From Cephalopachus bancanus (Eukaryota > Chordata > Mammalia > Primates > Tarsiidae), in NCBI GenBank assembly GCA_027257055.1, contig JAPVLO010000055.1, positions 10,129,501 to 10,193,500 on the forward strand: a DNA stretch of 64,000 bases. Direction: 5' to 3'. The number at the start of each line of letters is the position of its first letter. Within the stretch, counting starts at the first letter, position 1. The translations under genes were made by a program, and so were the position numbers. Below the pieces are notes generated by a model. It made no database searches, was not told the DNA's origin, and saw only the letters and a program-made list of their open reading frames with translations. Positions 41,640 through 50,199 of this stretch are shown here, in pieces.

Positions 41640-42640
41640 AAGCCCCTGTGTCAGAAGACCTGCGAAGACCCCAGGACCCCGGTAGAGCTAACTGCAGCAC
41701 CAGGCGCGATCGGGCAGTAACAACGCAAAACCCCCGCCTGGCGCCCAGGGATGCTCCTCCCGGGCACCCCCCCCCCCCGCTGAGGATGCAACCCTAGGTC
41801 ATGCTCCCTCCTGGAGCGGGTAACGGCGACACGCGACAGGCACGCTACTGAGGGCTTGCAGCACCTGCGCGTGCACTCTCTCAAGGGAGAGAGGAAGTCT
41901 GCAAATTGTTACTTTTATGGGGAAGAGACTGGAATCTGGGCGCGAAAGCCTTAAAGACGCAGGCAGAGAGGGAAGCGAGGGCTCAAACTACTGAAAAAAC
42001 AAGTCTCTCCACCAGCCAACCCGCGCTGGCGCCACCAGTGCCGGGGCGATGGACGCGCCGGCTTCCCGGGACGAGAAAGAGCCGTCCCCAAAGCGCAGCT
42101 GGCGCAAAACGTGCGTCCGCCGAGCGCGCCCGGGGCCCAGAGACCCGGCGCGCGGACGCGGCGGGGTGGCTGCCCGGCAGGGAGCGCACGTGGTGCGGGG
42201 CGGCCGGGTTCCTCCCCACTGAAGTCATGGACTTGGCTGGCTGCGGCGGGGCCGGCCCCGGAACGCGGCTTGGGCCAAAACAGAAAAGAAAAAAAAAAAA
42301 GCGCACACAATGTGTTTCTTGTTAGGGACTCGAAAGCCGGGGCCTCGGGTTTTGCTTTTGGTGCCGTATTATAATATTAAGATGCAGTTTGATTCAGGAC
42401 AAGCCCGTCCTTGTCGCTGGCTGCTGCGGATTCCCACGAGCGCCGGTGGGCACACGGGGGCGACCTGGGAGCTGCTCGCGGACGGCGGGGGGGTACCCTG
42501 TGGTGACCCCGGCTCTCCGCGGTGGCCGGACCCCGCGATGCGCGCCTCCGGGAGGCGCAGACGCCGCGACGCCAGCTCCGCTGCCGCCAGCTCGCAGGCT
42601 GCCCGAGATTGTTTTCCGAGACCTTATCTCTCGCTCAAGT
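41640..42640. promoter_or_regulatory. CpG island 1, about 5 kb upstream of ID2
   Basis: Dense CpG dinucleotides through about 41.65-42.62 kb, with a canonical E-box CACGTG at 42187-42192 and a C12-run near 41769. Open frames here (up to 151 codons) overlap on both strands and look like by-products of GC-rich sequence. It may be the promoter of a non-coding transcript; in human an antisense lncRNA (ID2-AS1) lies upstream of ID2, but no transcript can be shown here. Confidence 0.7.
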
Positions 42641-43489
42641 TAATTTTCTTTTTTAATTTGGTGACCGGAACACAAGTCACAGGAAAATCCTTTGTGAAAA
42701 CTAAACGCGGCCACACATCGGGGCACTTCACGGCATTGGTAACAAAATATTTGCAGTGCTGGTAGTTAAATCGGCCCCAACGCTAGACTTCCCAAACTTT
42801 GCTTTCTTTGAACCCAGCTGAAAAGCGATCTCCCTAAAAGGGGATCAGATGGTTGCAAGCAATTGGATTTAACACGGCGTTTTACCTGGCTCTCCAGAGA
42901 TCTCTGGGCCAACGGGACCAAGCGAGAATCCTAGAAGGAATTATGGGGAAGGGGGGGAGAACTACTGCTAAGCCATTGTAGTAGCTGAAACGCTTTGTTA
43001 ATGCCAGTTATTAGCTGTGTGCGACAAGAAGCGTAAGAGGTTAGGCAGGTCTTCAAAAATTTCCAAAAGGAGAAAAATAAACATCCCCTTGTTTGCTTTT
43101 TGTGGCTTTGCTCATTTTCTTCCCCTCGGGTAGCCCCCCATCTAAAGCTGTTTTAAACCCAAAATCAGTTATCTGGTTTCAGGGTAAGGGCTCCCTCTTG
43201 CCAAGGTATTAAATAAACAAGTAAAGCAAAAACTTGAATCCTTATGTAATCCAGATGCTGTTTCCTCGAAAACCACAACAAACGCTGCTAAACCAGATAA
43301 CAGGACCGGGAACTGTCGTGCATGCTCCCCCCCCCATCCCCCGGCCCCGATTTTAGAGCCTGCAGAGGACAGTTATGTTCAGGAACCTTCTCCAGGACAG
43401 GCGATGAATAATTGCTACTAACACTCTAAATTGCAGATGAGCACCCTTGAGGGATCCGGATGCCATAAACTGTCCGGGAATGTTGGCAT
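42641..43489. other. Unique sequence between CpG islands
   Basis: Repeat-free, AT-richer. It contains GATAA-type motifs (AACCAGATAACAGG near 43291). No gene recognised. Confidence 0.5.
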
Positions 43490-44276
43490 CTGGTTCTTAA
43501 AATGGAACTTTCCCTGGAGATAAAGCCGGGACCGAGGAGGCGTCTGCATGTGCAAGCTGACTTGGAAGTTTCTGGCCTCTTGATGTTTTCAGTGAAAAAT
43601 GGTGCATTATAAAGGCGCCCAGTCTGGCCCCTGCTTTGTAGTGGTAATGAGGACGCACACGCGGGCAGCGCTGGGCGCGCTGGGGCTCCGGGAAGCCGCC
43701 GGTCGGGCTGTTCATCCTCCCGCCTCCCACGGGGCGGGGGGGGGCGTTCTGGAAAACTCTAATGGTTTCAGGCGCGAGCGCCAAGGGTTCGGAGGAGGCA
43801 GACGGGGGGGGGGGCCGAGAGTGGGGGTCCTTCAAAGGTATTTTTAGGAGTCCGGGATCAAAGCCATCCGGCGAGGACCGAGAGGATCCAAAGGAATAAA
43901 TAAACCTCACCAAGCGCCGAGACAGTGGCCTGCTCCCCATCCACCCGTCCCTCGCGCCGGCCCCACCCTGAACGCCGCGGTTGCAAAAGCAAATAAAATA
44001 CAGCAAAACCTTTTGTTTTCGCAACCCCCGAGCCACACTCTGCCTCCCTTTCAAAAGGAAGACTTCGTCCTTCCCCCTCTCCGGGCCTTTTTCTCCGTCC
44101 CCCGCCCCCCGCCCCCTCCCCTTTCTCCCCGGCCCCCTTCCTTGCCCACGTCGCTCGAAACCCAAGACGCGCGGCGGCTGCAGGTGCGCGCGGGCCGGCG
44201 GCCGGCGGGGCGAGCCCGGGACGGCCGGGCCTCGCAGGCATTGATCAGCTGGGCGCGCGCGCTGAGTGACGGCGCG

Positions 44277-44290
44277 GTTGCCATGGCAGC
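44277..44290. promoter_or_regulatory. RFX X-box-like palindrome
   Basis: GTTGCCATGGCAGC differs at one base from the palindromic RFX X-box GTTGCCATGGCAAC. It lies 64 bp before the SMAD element. Confidence 0.55.
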
Positions 44291-44353
44291 CGCCTGAGCG
44301 GCGCCGCGAGGACAAGGCCGCCGGGCGGCGTGAATGGGCGGCGTCACGCGCCT

Positions 44354-44369
44354 GGCGCCAGAGAGTCTG
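44354..44369 (+). promoter_or_regulatory. Bipartite SMAD1/5-SMAD4 BMP-response element
   Basis: GGCGCC-AGAGA-GTCTG fits the established BMP-SMAD pattern GGCGCC, five-base spacer, GTCT: the GC-rich half binds SMAD1/5/8 and the GTCT half binds SMAD4. It lies about 3.0 kb upstream of the predicted ID2 start. ID genes are direct BMP targets, and I recall a BMP-responsive region near -3 kb of mouse Id2, which fits. Confidence 0.75.
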
Positions 44370-44760
44370 CTCCGGGGCTCCGGCTCCGGCCCCGCCGCGG
44401 CCCGGCCCGCGCGCCGCCGCCGCCAATCCATCACCTGTCAGGGATCACGCGGGGGGTCACGGGCGGAATGGACACAGCTGTGCGAACAAAACCGGGGGAA
44501 GAAAGGCGAGCGCGCCCCGTTGCGCCAGATGTGCAGGGAGGACCTGGAGCCTCGCCCCCGGCCCCGCAGGCTCCTCCCGCCCCCCGTGGCATCGCGCGGG
44601 GGCTGCCAAGGCTGCCCGGCTGGCCGGCTGGCCCGGCGCGCCGGCCCGGGGCTGCCTCTGATGACAGCGAGGGGCCTGGACGCGATGGCAGCCACCGGCG
44701 GGGCCTGCCGCAGAGGCTGAGTGAGTAAGCCCCGGAGCCAGGCGAAGGGAACTTCCAGGG

Positions 44761-46879
44761 CAAGTCTGTGGCTGGCGGGGGGGGGGCGTCCCAGTGGTTA
44801 AGCCAAGGGGACGGTACCTCCACCACCCCCTCTCCACGGAATCCCTTCACACCTTCCCGCCACCCACGGATCTAGCCCTTCCTGCAGCTGGGGCCGCTTA
44901 AACCGAGGCCTCAATGCAAACCCGCAAAGACACCAATTGATGGACATTTAAGTGCCTTCTAACTCACCCCGAAAGTGCACCAAAACTCTTCCTCCGCGAA
45001 AATGTAATTTCCGAGGTCATTTCATATTGGGCTTGCTGAGACAGACACACTAGTAACTTGGGTCTTTTTCAATCATTAACTTACGTAGCTTTATAATTCC
45101 CTTAAAATGATCTTCGAATGAATGTAAAACTGAGTACTGGTGCCAACAGAATCGAATTCAACACAGCCAGGCAGACTGGACTCTGACATGGCAGCCAAAG
45201 AAAGAAACACCAGAAAACTTTTGCCATATTTAGCAATTTTCTACATCAGGGTACAAAAATGATCATGGGAGAAGACACTGCCTTAATCAACTTTGCAAAG
45301 TGTAAAGTAATACCGCACAATGCTCATTACCATCCAGCCCAGAGCCTAGCTGTGGGGATAATGAGGCTGGCACGGATGTTAACATACGGTGTCCTTGGAA
45401 AAAGCTAGGAATGCGTCAGTATCGAAGAGCTGCAATGTCCAAGAATCATAAGTAATAATTTGAGAATCCCAAAGATGTTTGTTTACATTGGCTATTATTG
45501 TAAAATAGTCAAAGTATAACATCATGAACCAAAATAGTGTCAAAACAAAATCTGTTCCACTGTGGCACGTATGTGACGGAAACACATGCACACAGAGTAC
45601 ATCAAAAGGCTCGAACTATGTGTGTGGGGGGGGTGCTCGGATAGTAAATCACTTCCAGACTTAATATCAGAGGAAATGTCGTTCATCGAACACCGTCAGG
45701 AACACCGTTGCAGGCAGTATTTGCGGGGCCTTGTGACGGCACTCAGCAAATTTCTGGCCGGACAGGAAACCATTCACCTCCATCCTCCGAACCGAAGTGA
45801 CTGAATTTCAAGAAGGCGATATCCCCCTCAGCGCCACCCACTTTGCCTCCCTAGAGAGAAGCCCTAGGGCACATGGCTGTCACATGGAGGTCAGAGACTG
45901 CCTGGCCCACCAGCTGAGAAATTAATCATTAATTGAAGGAAAAAAATACTGTTTCCTCATTATTGAACTTTTCTTTCAGCCTCTGTTCTGCCCCTTTCAT
46001 CTTCCTTAAACGCAGAGAAGGTAGAGATTGAGACAAAAAGTAAATAAGCTATGACTACAGCCTTTTGGGGGTTTTCTAATTTTTTTAAAAGAGAAATCTG
46101 ATTTTCAAAACAAGAAACTAACACACCGTGGCCTTCTCAAGCTAGGGTTATGTGTGAATTAACTAAGTATTTTAGCAAATAGCTGCAAACTTTTATTTAG
46201 ACTGAAAGAATGTTATTAAAGATTTACAGCCACAAACAAAAAAAAAATCTGAACCTGCCTCCAGACTAGCGCTGAAAAGATTCCAAACCTCGAATGTGAC
46301 ATACTTTTCTTAACTGTGTGACGGTGCCAGTCAATGGCTGGGGCCACCTACCTGTCACTAAGCTTTGGAACTACTCTAGGTGCTGGAATGTGACACCAGA
46401 AATCACGATTTATGCATAATTAATTGCATGACTTTGCCACCTACACTAGCGGAAGGGCACAGACCGGCAGCCTTTCAAGGGCAGTGTATGTAAATGTCGC
46501 TTCAAAAATGCAAATTCTCCTAATGATTTCCGATTAATAGGATCATTATAATAGCCCTGGCTCGTTCCTGAAGAGGAGCCCTGAGAGTTTGCCCTGCCTC
46601 TCAGCTCCGCAGCGACCAGCCCAACCTCGGGCACGGTTTCCAACAAGCACTGGCTTTCCTGAGCTTACGGTAGTGTCTCCCGCGTTGCTCCGGGTTGCAA
46701 AATACCACACTAAACCTGTCGTGGAATGCGTGCGTGGGTGGTTTATTTGCTTGTTTTGACATAACTTTTCCTTATCTCAAGAGAGGAACCCACTTTACAA
46801 ACGCGACTTTTCGGTGGCAAGCTTATTTGCATTTTCACTTTCTTCTGAACCGCTTTCTGTCTTTCCCGATGTTCTCCGG
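44761..46879. promoter_or_regulatory. Repeat-free upstream region of ID2
   Basis: About 2.1 kb without interspersed repeats. It includes TAAT-rich stretches (GAAATTAATCATTAATTG near 45918; TATGCATAATTAATTGCATG at 46411-46430) and a POU octamer ATGCAAAT at 46508-46515. No coding signal. Absence of repeats beside a developmental gene suggests regulatory constraint. Confidence 0.5.
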
Positions 46880-47064
46880 TGGGTGGCAGGGACTGTGGCT
46901 TCCCCCTGCCGTGCGCAACCGGCCCGGTCGTGTCGCTGGGACCCAGGGCTGCTGCTGAGTGAGTGTCCCGAGGCGCGCAAGGCTTCCTCGGGCACACCCC
47001 CAGGGCGAGGGGGTCCTGCCTCGCATTTGGAATTCGAATTAAGGACGCACGCTTAGGCTCCCGG

Positions 47065-47150
47065 GAGCCGCCCCTCCCCATCCCCCTCCCCCTCCCCCTC
47101 GGCCCCCCTCGTCCCCCTCCCCTCTCCTCACCTCCCCTCCCCCCCTCCGC
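47065..47150. promoter_or_regulatory. C-rich tract, potential G-quadruplex on the minus strand
   Basis: About 85 bp almost purely pyrimidine on the plus strand, with repeated CCCCTCCCC blocks and more than ten runs of at least three C. The minus strand therefore has many G-runs with 1-4 nt spacers, suitable for G-quadruplexes, and the duplex offers SP1/MAZ-type sites. It ends about 240 bp upstream of the predicted start. Confidence 0.75.
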
Positions 47151-47213
47151 GCTTACTGTACTGTACTCTATTTACCACCCCAGCTGGGCTCGCGCCCCGC
47201 CCACTCCGCGGGG

Positions 47214-47312
47214 ATTGGCTGCGAACGCGGAAGCACGGAGAGCTCGCCCCGCGCCCGCGCCGGCCAATGGGAGCTCCCGCTCGGCCTGATGGACGCGCCG
47301 CCCTCCGCCAAT
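47214..47312. promoter_or_regulatory. Three CCAAT boxes in the ID2 proximal promoter
   Basis: An inverted CCAAT (ATTGG, 47214-47218) and two direct ones (47264-47268 and 47308-47312) lie about 170, 120 and 75 bp upstream of the predicted start. The spacings of 40-50 bp are typical of NF-Y-bound promoters. Both direct boxes read GCCAATGG or CCAATGG. Confidence 0.75.
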
Positions 47313-47355
47313 GGGGACGGAGGGAAGCCCGGGCGTGTGGCCCCGGCGAGTGCCG

Positions 47356-47361
47356 ATAAAA
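47356..47361 (+). promoter_or_regulatory. ID2: ID2 TATA-like box
   Basis: ATAAAA within GATAAAAGCC, exactly 30 bp upstream of the initiator adenine at 47386. Confidence 0.8.
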
Positions 47362-47383
47362 GCCGCCCCGCCGGGCTTGGGCT

Positions 47384-47390
47384 TCATTCT
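47384..47390 (+). promoter_or_regulatory. ID2: Predicted ID2 transcription start (initiator)
   Basis: TCATTCT fits the initiator consensus YYANWYY, with the A at 47386 as +1. Its distance to the TATA-like box is ideal, and the start agrees with the 5' region of ID2 mRNAs as I remember it. Confidence 0.7.
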
Positions 47391-47447
47391 GAGCCGAGCT
47401 CGGTGCCGAGCGCAGCTAGCTCAGCAGGCGGCGGCGGCGGCGGCGGC

Positions 47448-47450
47448 CTG
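47448..47450 (+). promoter_or_regulatory. ID2: In-frame upstream CUG, possible alternative start
   Basis: The 5'UTR has no stop in the ID2 frame. A CTG lies 18 codons before the ATG, with G at -3 (GGCCTGA), and would add an extension beginning [18 protein letters not shown]. From memory, the human 5'UTR keeps the same CTG in frame. No direct evidence of use. Confidence 0.3.
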
Positions 47451-47501
47451 AGCTCCAGGGCGGCCCGCTCCCTCCCGGTCTCTCCTCCCACCGCGGTCAG
47501 C

Positions 47502-48212
47502 ATGAAAGCCTTCAGTCCGGTGAGGTCCGTGAGGAAGAACAGCCTGTCGGACCACGGCCTGGGCATCTCCCGGAGCAAGACCCCGGTGGACGACCCCATG
47601 AGCCTGCTGTACAACATGAACGACTGCTACTCCAAGCTCAAGGAGCTGGTGCCCAGCATCCCCCAGAACAAGAAGGTGAGCAAGATGGAAATCCTGCAGC
47701 ACGTCATCGACTACATCTTGGACCTGCAGATCGCGCTGGACTCGCACCCCACGATTGTCAGCCTGCACCACCAGAGGCCCGGGCAGAACCAGGCGTCCCG
47801 GACGCCGCTGACCACCCTGAACACGGACATCAGCATCCTGTCGTTGCAGGTAAGACCCGCTCCTCGCGCCCCCGCCCCGCCCCGCCGCCGCCGCGCGCTC
47901 GGGCGAGGGCCGCCGCCGGGCCGGGGACTTTTGGATGAGCGCGTCAACTTTAATTTCGTAAAAACCGGCTGTCGGTGGAGCCGCGCGTGACATCGCTCAT
48001 AAGTTCGCACGCGTGAATCCATTTGTCTTTGAATCTGAATCGTCGCATAAACGTGTTTCATGGGATTTGCTGGTGTATGGACTACTTAAAAAAAAAAAAA
48101 GCCCTTTCTCCGTAAGATTGTCTAACATCGTGCCTTTTACCCTCTTTCTCTCCAGGCGTCCGAATTCCCTTCTGAGTTAATGTCAAATGACAGCAAAGCA
48201 CTCTGTGGCTGA
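47502..48212 (+). CDS. ID2: ID2, DNA-binding protein inhibitor, helix-loop-helix
   Basis: ID2 is a 134-residue nuclear/cytoplasmic helix-loop-helix protein without a DNA-binding basic region. It pairs with E proteins (TCF3, TCF4, TCF12) and keeps them and their tissue-specific bHLH partners off E-boxes, blocking differentiation and favouring proliferation. Coding sequence is spliced: 47502-47849 joined to 48156-48212 (TGA). The start [12 protein letters not shown] is the family start, and the ATG has A at -3 (GTCAGCATGA). Ser5-Pro6 is the known CDK site. The HLH covers about residues 36-79, with helix 1 around [15 protein letters not shown] and helix 2 around [18 protein letters not shown]; the loop contains NKKVSK. 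An RTPL destruction box (residues 100-103) and the Leu/Ile-rich nuclear export signal (about 106-115, [12 protein letters not shown]) sit at the end of exon 1; exon 2 adds [18 protein letters not shown]. The full length equals human ID2 and the protein is intact; residue 19 is Gly where I recall Ser in human and mouse. Identification is essentially certain. Confidence 0.99.
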
Positions 48213-49583
48213 ATAGATGGTGAGTGTCTGCGTGTGTCCGTTGTCAAACTGTCCCTTAGTGCGCGCGCGCGCGTGTGGTTGTCATCCGCGGTGTGCGGGT
48301 CCTCTGTCTCCGCAGAGCGCTTGATTTCGCAAATGCATGCTTGCTTCGCCGTATTACCGACGTCGGTTGTCTCACTCGACCTGAGGGGGCTTGTAGCTCC
48401 GGGCACTATTCAAGCCCACAGAGGATTTTTCTTGAGGGAAAAAAAGAGAGAGAAAGTGATGCCAGTCACTTACCATGACGGTGGCCGAGGAAAGGGTGTA
48501 CTGGCTTTGTAGCGAATGTAACGCCCTGGTTCTTTTCTGCGATTGCTCTGGTACTATGAGGTACTAACCTCCACTGTAATTAATCTTATCGCCACAAATT
48601 CCACAGTGATCCTCCTTCCCTAAAACTGGAGTCCTCTGGGATTCTCTGGGCTAGCGGAGGATTGCTACCCTGCGCCTTCGACCCTGTGATGTGGGATCCC
48701 AGACTTCCCTATCTGTTAACTAAAGGGCTGTTTTCAATCAAATAATTGTTACAAGAAGCAGACTGGCGCCTCTGAGCATTGCGTCGGAGATGCAAATAGA
48801 AGATTGGGTTGGGAACTTTTCCCCCTGAGTCTCTGCTATTTTAATGTTCAATTTGTGCTGTCGAGGCCGAGTGTGTGTGTGCATCTGGACGCCAGGGTTT
48901 GCCCAATCTTTGAGTGTTTGGTTAAATGTTCTAACTGTGGCTTCTTCCCGGCGCCAGTCGGCCCGCCTCTGCCCTCAGGTTACATTCTCTTAAACATGCC
49001 TTTCTCTCCCAATTTTCTGCAGGTGTTCATGACTTCTTTTTTCTTTGCACAACAACAAAAACCAATCTACAGAATCTTTTAAAGCGGTGAACTTATCTTT
49101 CAACCATTTCACAAGGAAGACAACAAGGTGAATGGACCTTTCTAGAAAGAAAAAAACATGGAAGGAAAACTTAGAATGATCCTCTTCCCAGGGTGTTCTC
49201 TGACCTGGACTGTGATACTCGTTATTTATGAAAAAGACTTTTAAATGCCCTTTCTGCAGTTGGAAGGTTTTCTTTATATACTATTCCCACCATGGGGAGC
49301 GAAAACGTTAAAATCACAAGGAATTGCCCAATCTAAGCAGACTTTGCCTTTTTTCAAAGGTGGAGCGTGAATACCAGAAGGATTCCAGTATTCAGTTACT
49401 TAAATGAAGTCTTTGGTCAGAAATTACCTTTTTGACGCGAGCCTACTGAATGCTGTGTATATATTTATATAATATATATATATATTGAGTGAAACCTTGT
49501 GAACTCTTTAATTAGAGTTTTCTTGTATAGTGGCAGAGATGTATATTTCTGCATTAAGAAGTGTAATGATGTACTTATTCATG

Positions 49584-49606
49584 CTAAACTTTTTATAAAA
49601 GTTTAG
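49584..49606 (+). other. ID2: 10-bp hairpin in the ID2 3'UTR
   Basis: CTAAACTTTT (49584-49593) pairs with AAAAGTTTAG (49597-49606) around a TAT loop. AU-rich but perfect. Its place between the AU-rich element and the first polyadenylation signal suggests an RNA-level role; this is inference. Confidence 0.7.
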
Positions 49607-49768
49607 TTGTAAACTTAACCCTTTTATACAAAATAAATCAAGTGTGTTTATTGAATGGTGATTGCCTGCTTTATTTCAGAGGACCAGTGCTTTGATTTTT
49701 ATTATGCTATGTTATAACTGAACCCAAATAAATACAAGTTCAAATTTATGTAGACTGTATAAGATTAT

Positions 49769-49774
49769 AATAAA
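49769..49774 (+). terminator. ID2: Distal ID2 polyadenylation signal
   Basis: AATAAA within TATAATAAAACATG, followed by the expected cleavage region at about 49790. Two further AATAAA hexamers lie upstream at 49632 and 49727. Confidence 0.85.
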
Positions 49775-49790
49775 ACATGTCTGAAGTGTC

Positions 49791-50199
49791 AATGCCTGCA
49801 TTCTGAATGGTTTTAAAGATCTCTCTCTCTTTCGCTCTCTCACTTTTTTTTCCCAAACCCCTTTTCTCTCAATCCCTCCACCACCCCCGGAGCCGCCAGA
49901 ATCTCCTTATCAGATGTGTGGTCAGGGGGAAAAGGCTGCTGCTTTTTAGAAAAGTTGACAAGGACTGGGAAGTCTTTGAACAGTACGTGTCTCTCAGTCC
50001 TTGAAGGGAAACACAGTTCTGTGCCTTGGGCCTGAGTTGAAACCCAAGAACGAGTTGTGGGTTGTGGCTCCGGGAGTCAGAGCATGCGGAATCAGCGCGG
50101 AGTCTGGAAAGACTGCCTGCCTGAGTGGGTGTGAAGACACCGCTCGGGAGTAAACGAAAACGCTTGTTAGAATCAGGAGAACAGAGGCTGTGCCGAATG
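49791..50199. other. ID2 downstream flank
   Basis: Starts with a CT-rich run (CTCTCTCTCTTTCGCTCTCT near 49820). No gene or repeat recognised. Confidence 0.5.

Larger units (their letters stand above)
43490..44760. promoter_or_regulatory. CpG island 2, about 3 kb upstream of ID2, candidate BMP enhancer
   Basis: CpG-dense across about 43.65-44.75 kb. It carries a bipartite SMAD element (44354-44369), a second GGCGCC at 44300-44305, an RFX-like X-box (44277-44290), E-boxes CAGCTG (44246-44251) and CACCTG (44432-44437), and a CCAAT box at 44423-44427. The longest open frame of the window (309 codons, minus strand, 43497-44426) runs through it but is Arg/Gly/Pro/Ala-rich without domains. It may also be the start of an upstream antisense non-coding RNA. 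Confidence 0.72.
46880..47990. promoter_or_regulatory. ID2: CpG island 3, ID2 promoter and exon 1
   Basis: CpG-rich sequence covering the proximal promoter, exon 1 and the start of intron 1. CpG-island promoters are typical of broadly expressed regulators such as ID genes; this one also has a TATA-like box. Confidence 0.85.
47386..49790 (+). other. ID2: ID2 transcription unit (three exons)
   Basis: Exon 1 runs from the predicted start 47386 to 47849 (116-nt 5'UTR plus 348 coding nt). Intron 1 is 47850-48155 (GTAAGA...CTCCAG). Exon 2 is 48156-48219, holding the last 57 coding nt and 7 nt of 3'UTR. Intron 2 is 48220-49022 (GTGAGT...CTGCAG). Exon 3 is 49023 to about 49790 and is entirely non-coding. 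Both introns are GT-AG. The stop codon lies only 7 nt before the last exon junction, too close for nonsense-mediated decay to be triggered. Confidence 0.9.
48213..49790 (+). other. ID2: ID2 3'UTR (spliced, mostly exon 3)
   Basis: The 3'UTR begins with 7 nt in exon 2 and continues from 49023. It has ATTTA motifs in AU-rich settings (49224-49228, 49463-49467, in a TATATATTTATATAATATAT run), as expected for the very short-lived ID mRNAs, and a 10-bp hairpin at 49584-49606. Three AATAAA signals (49632-49637, 49727-49732, 49769-49774) allow alternative 3' ends; the last lies about 16 nt before the expected cleavage near 49790. Confidence 0.88.

Noticed and set aside
41906..42325. Open frames of 87-139 codons in CpG island 1
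   Set aside because: Low-complexity Ala/Arg/Gly/Pro translations and multiple overlapping frames. Possibly a non-coding transcript promoter instead.
43497..44426. 309-codon minus-strand open frame in CpG island 2
   Set aside because: Arg/Gly/Pro/Ala-rich translation with no domain, in a region where GC content removes stop codons. It overlaps equally long frames on the other strand and regulatory motifs. Not called as a gene.
47384..47993. Long antisense frames across ID2 exon 1
   Set aside because: Shadows of the strongly coding, GC-rich ID2 exon; no independent signal.
47386..49790. Human origin of the window
   Set aside because: Many silent and UTR differences from human ID2 as remembered, Gly19, and Alu subfamilies not typical of human argue against it.
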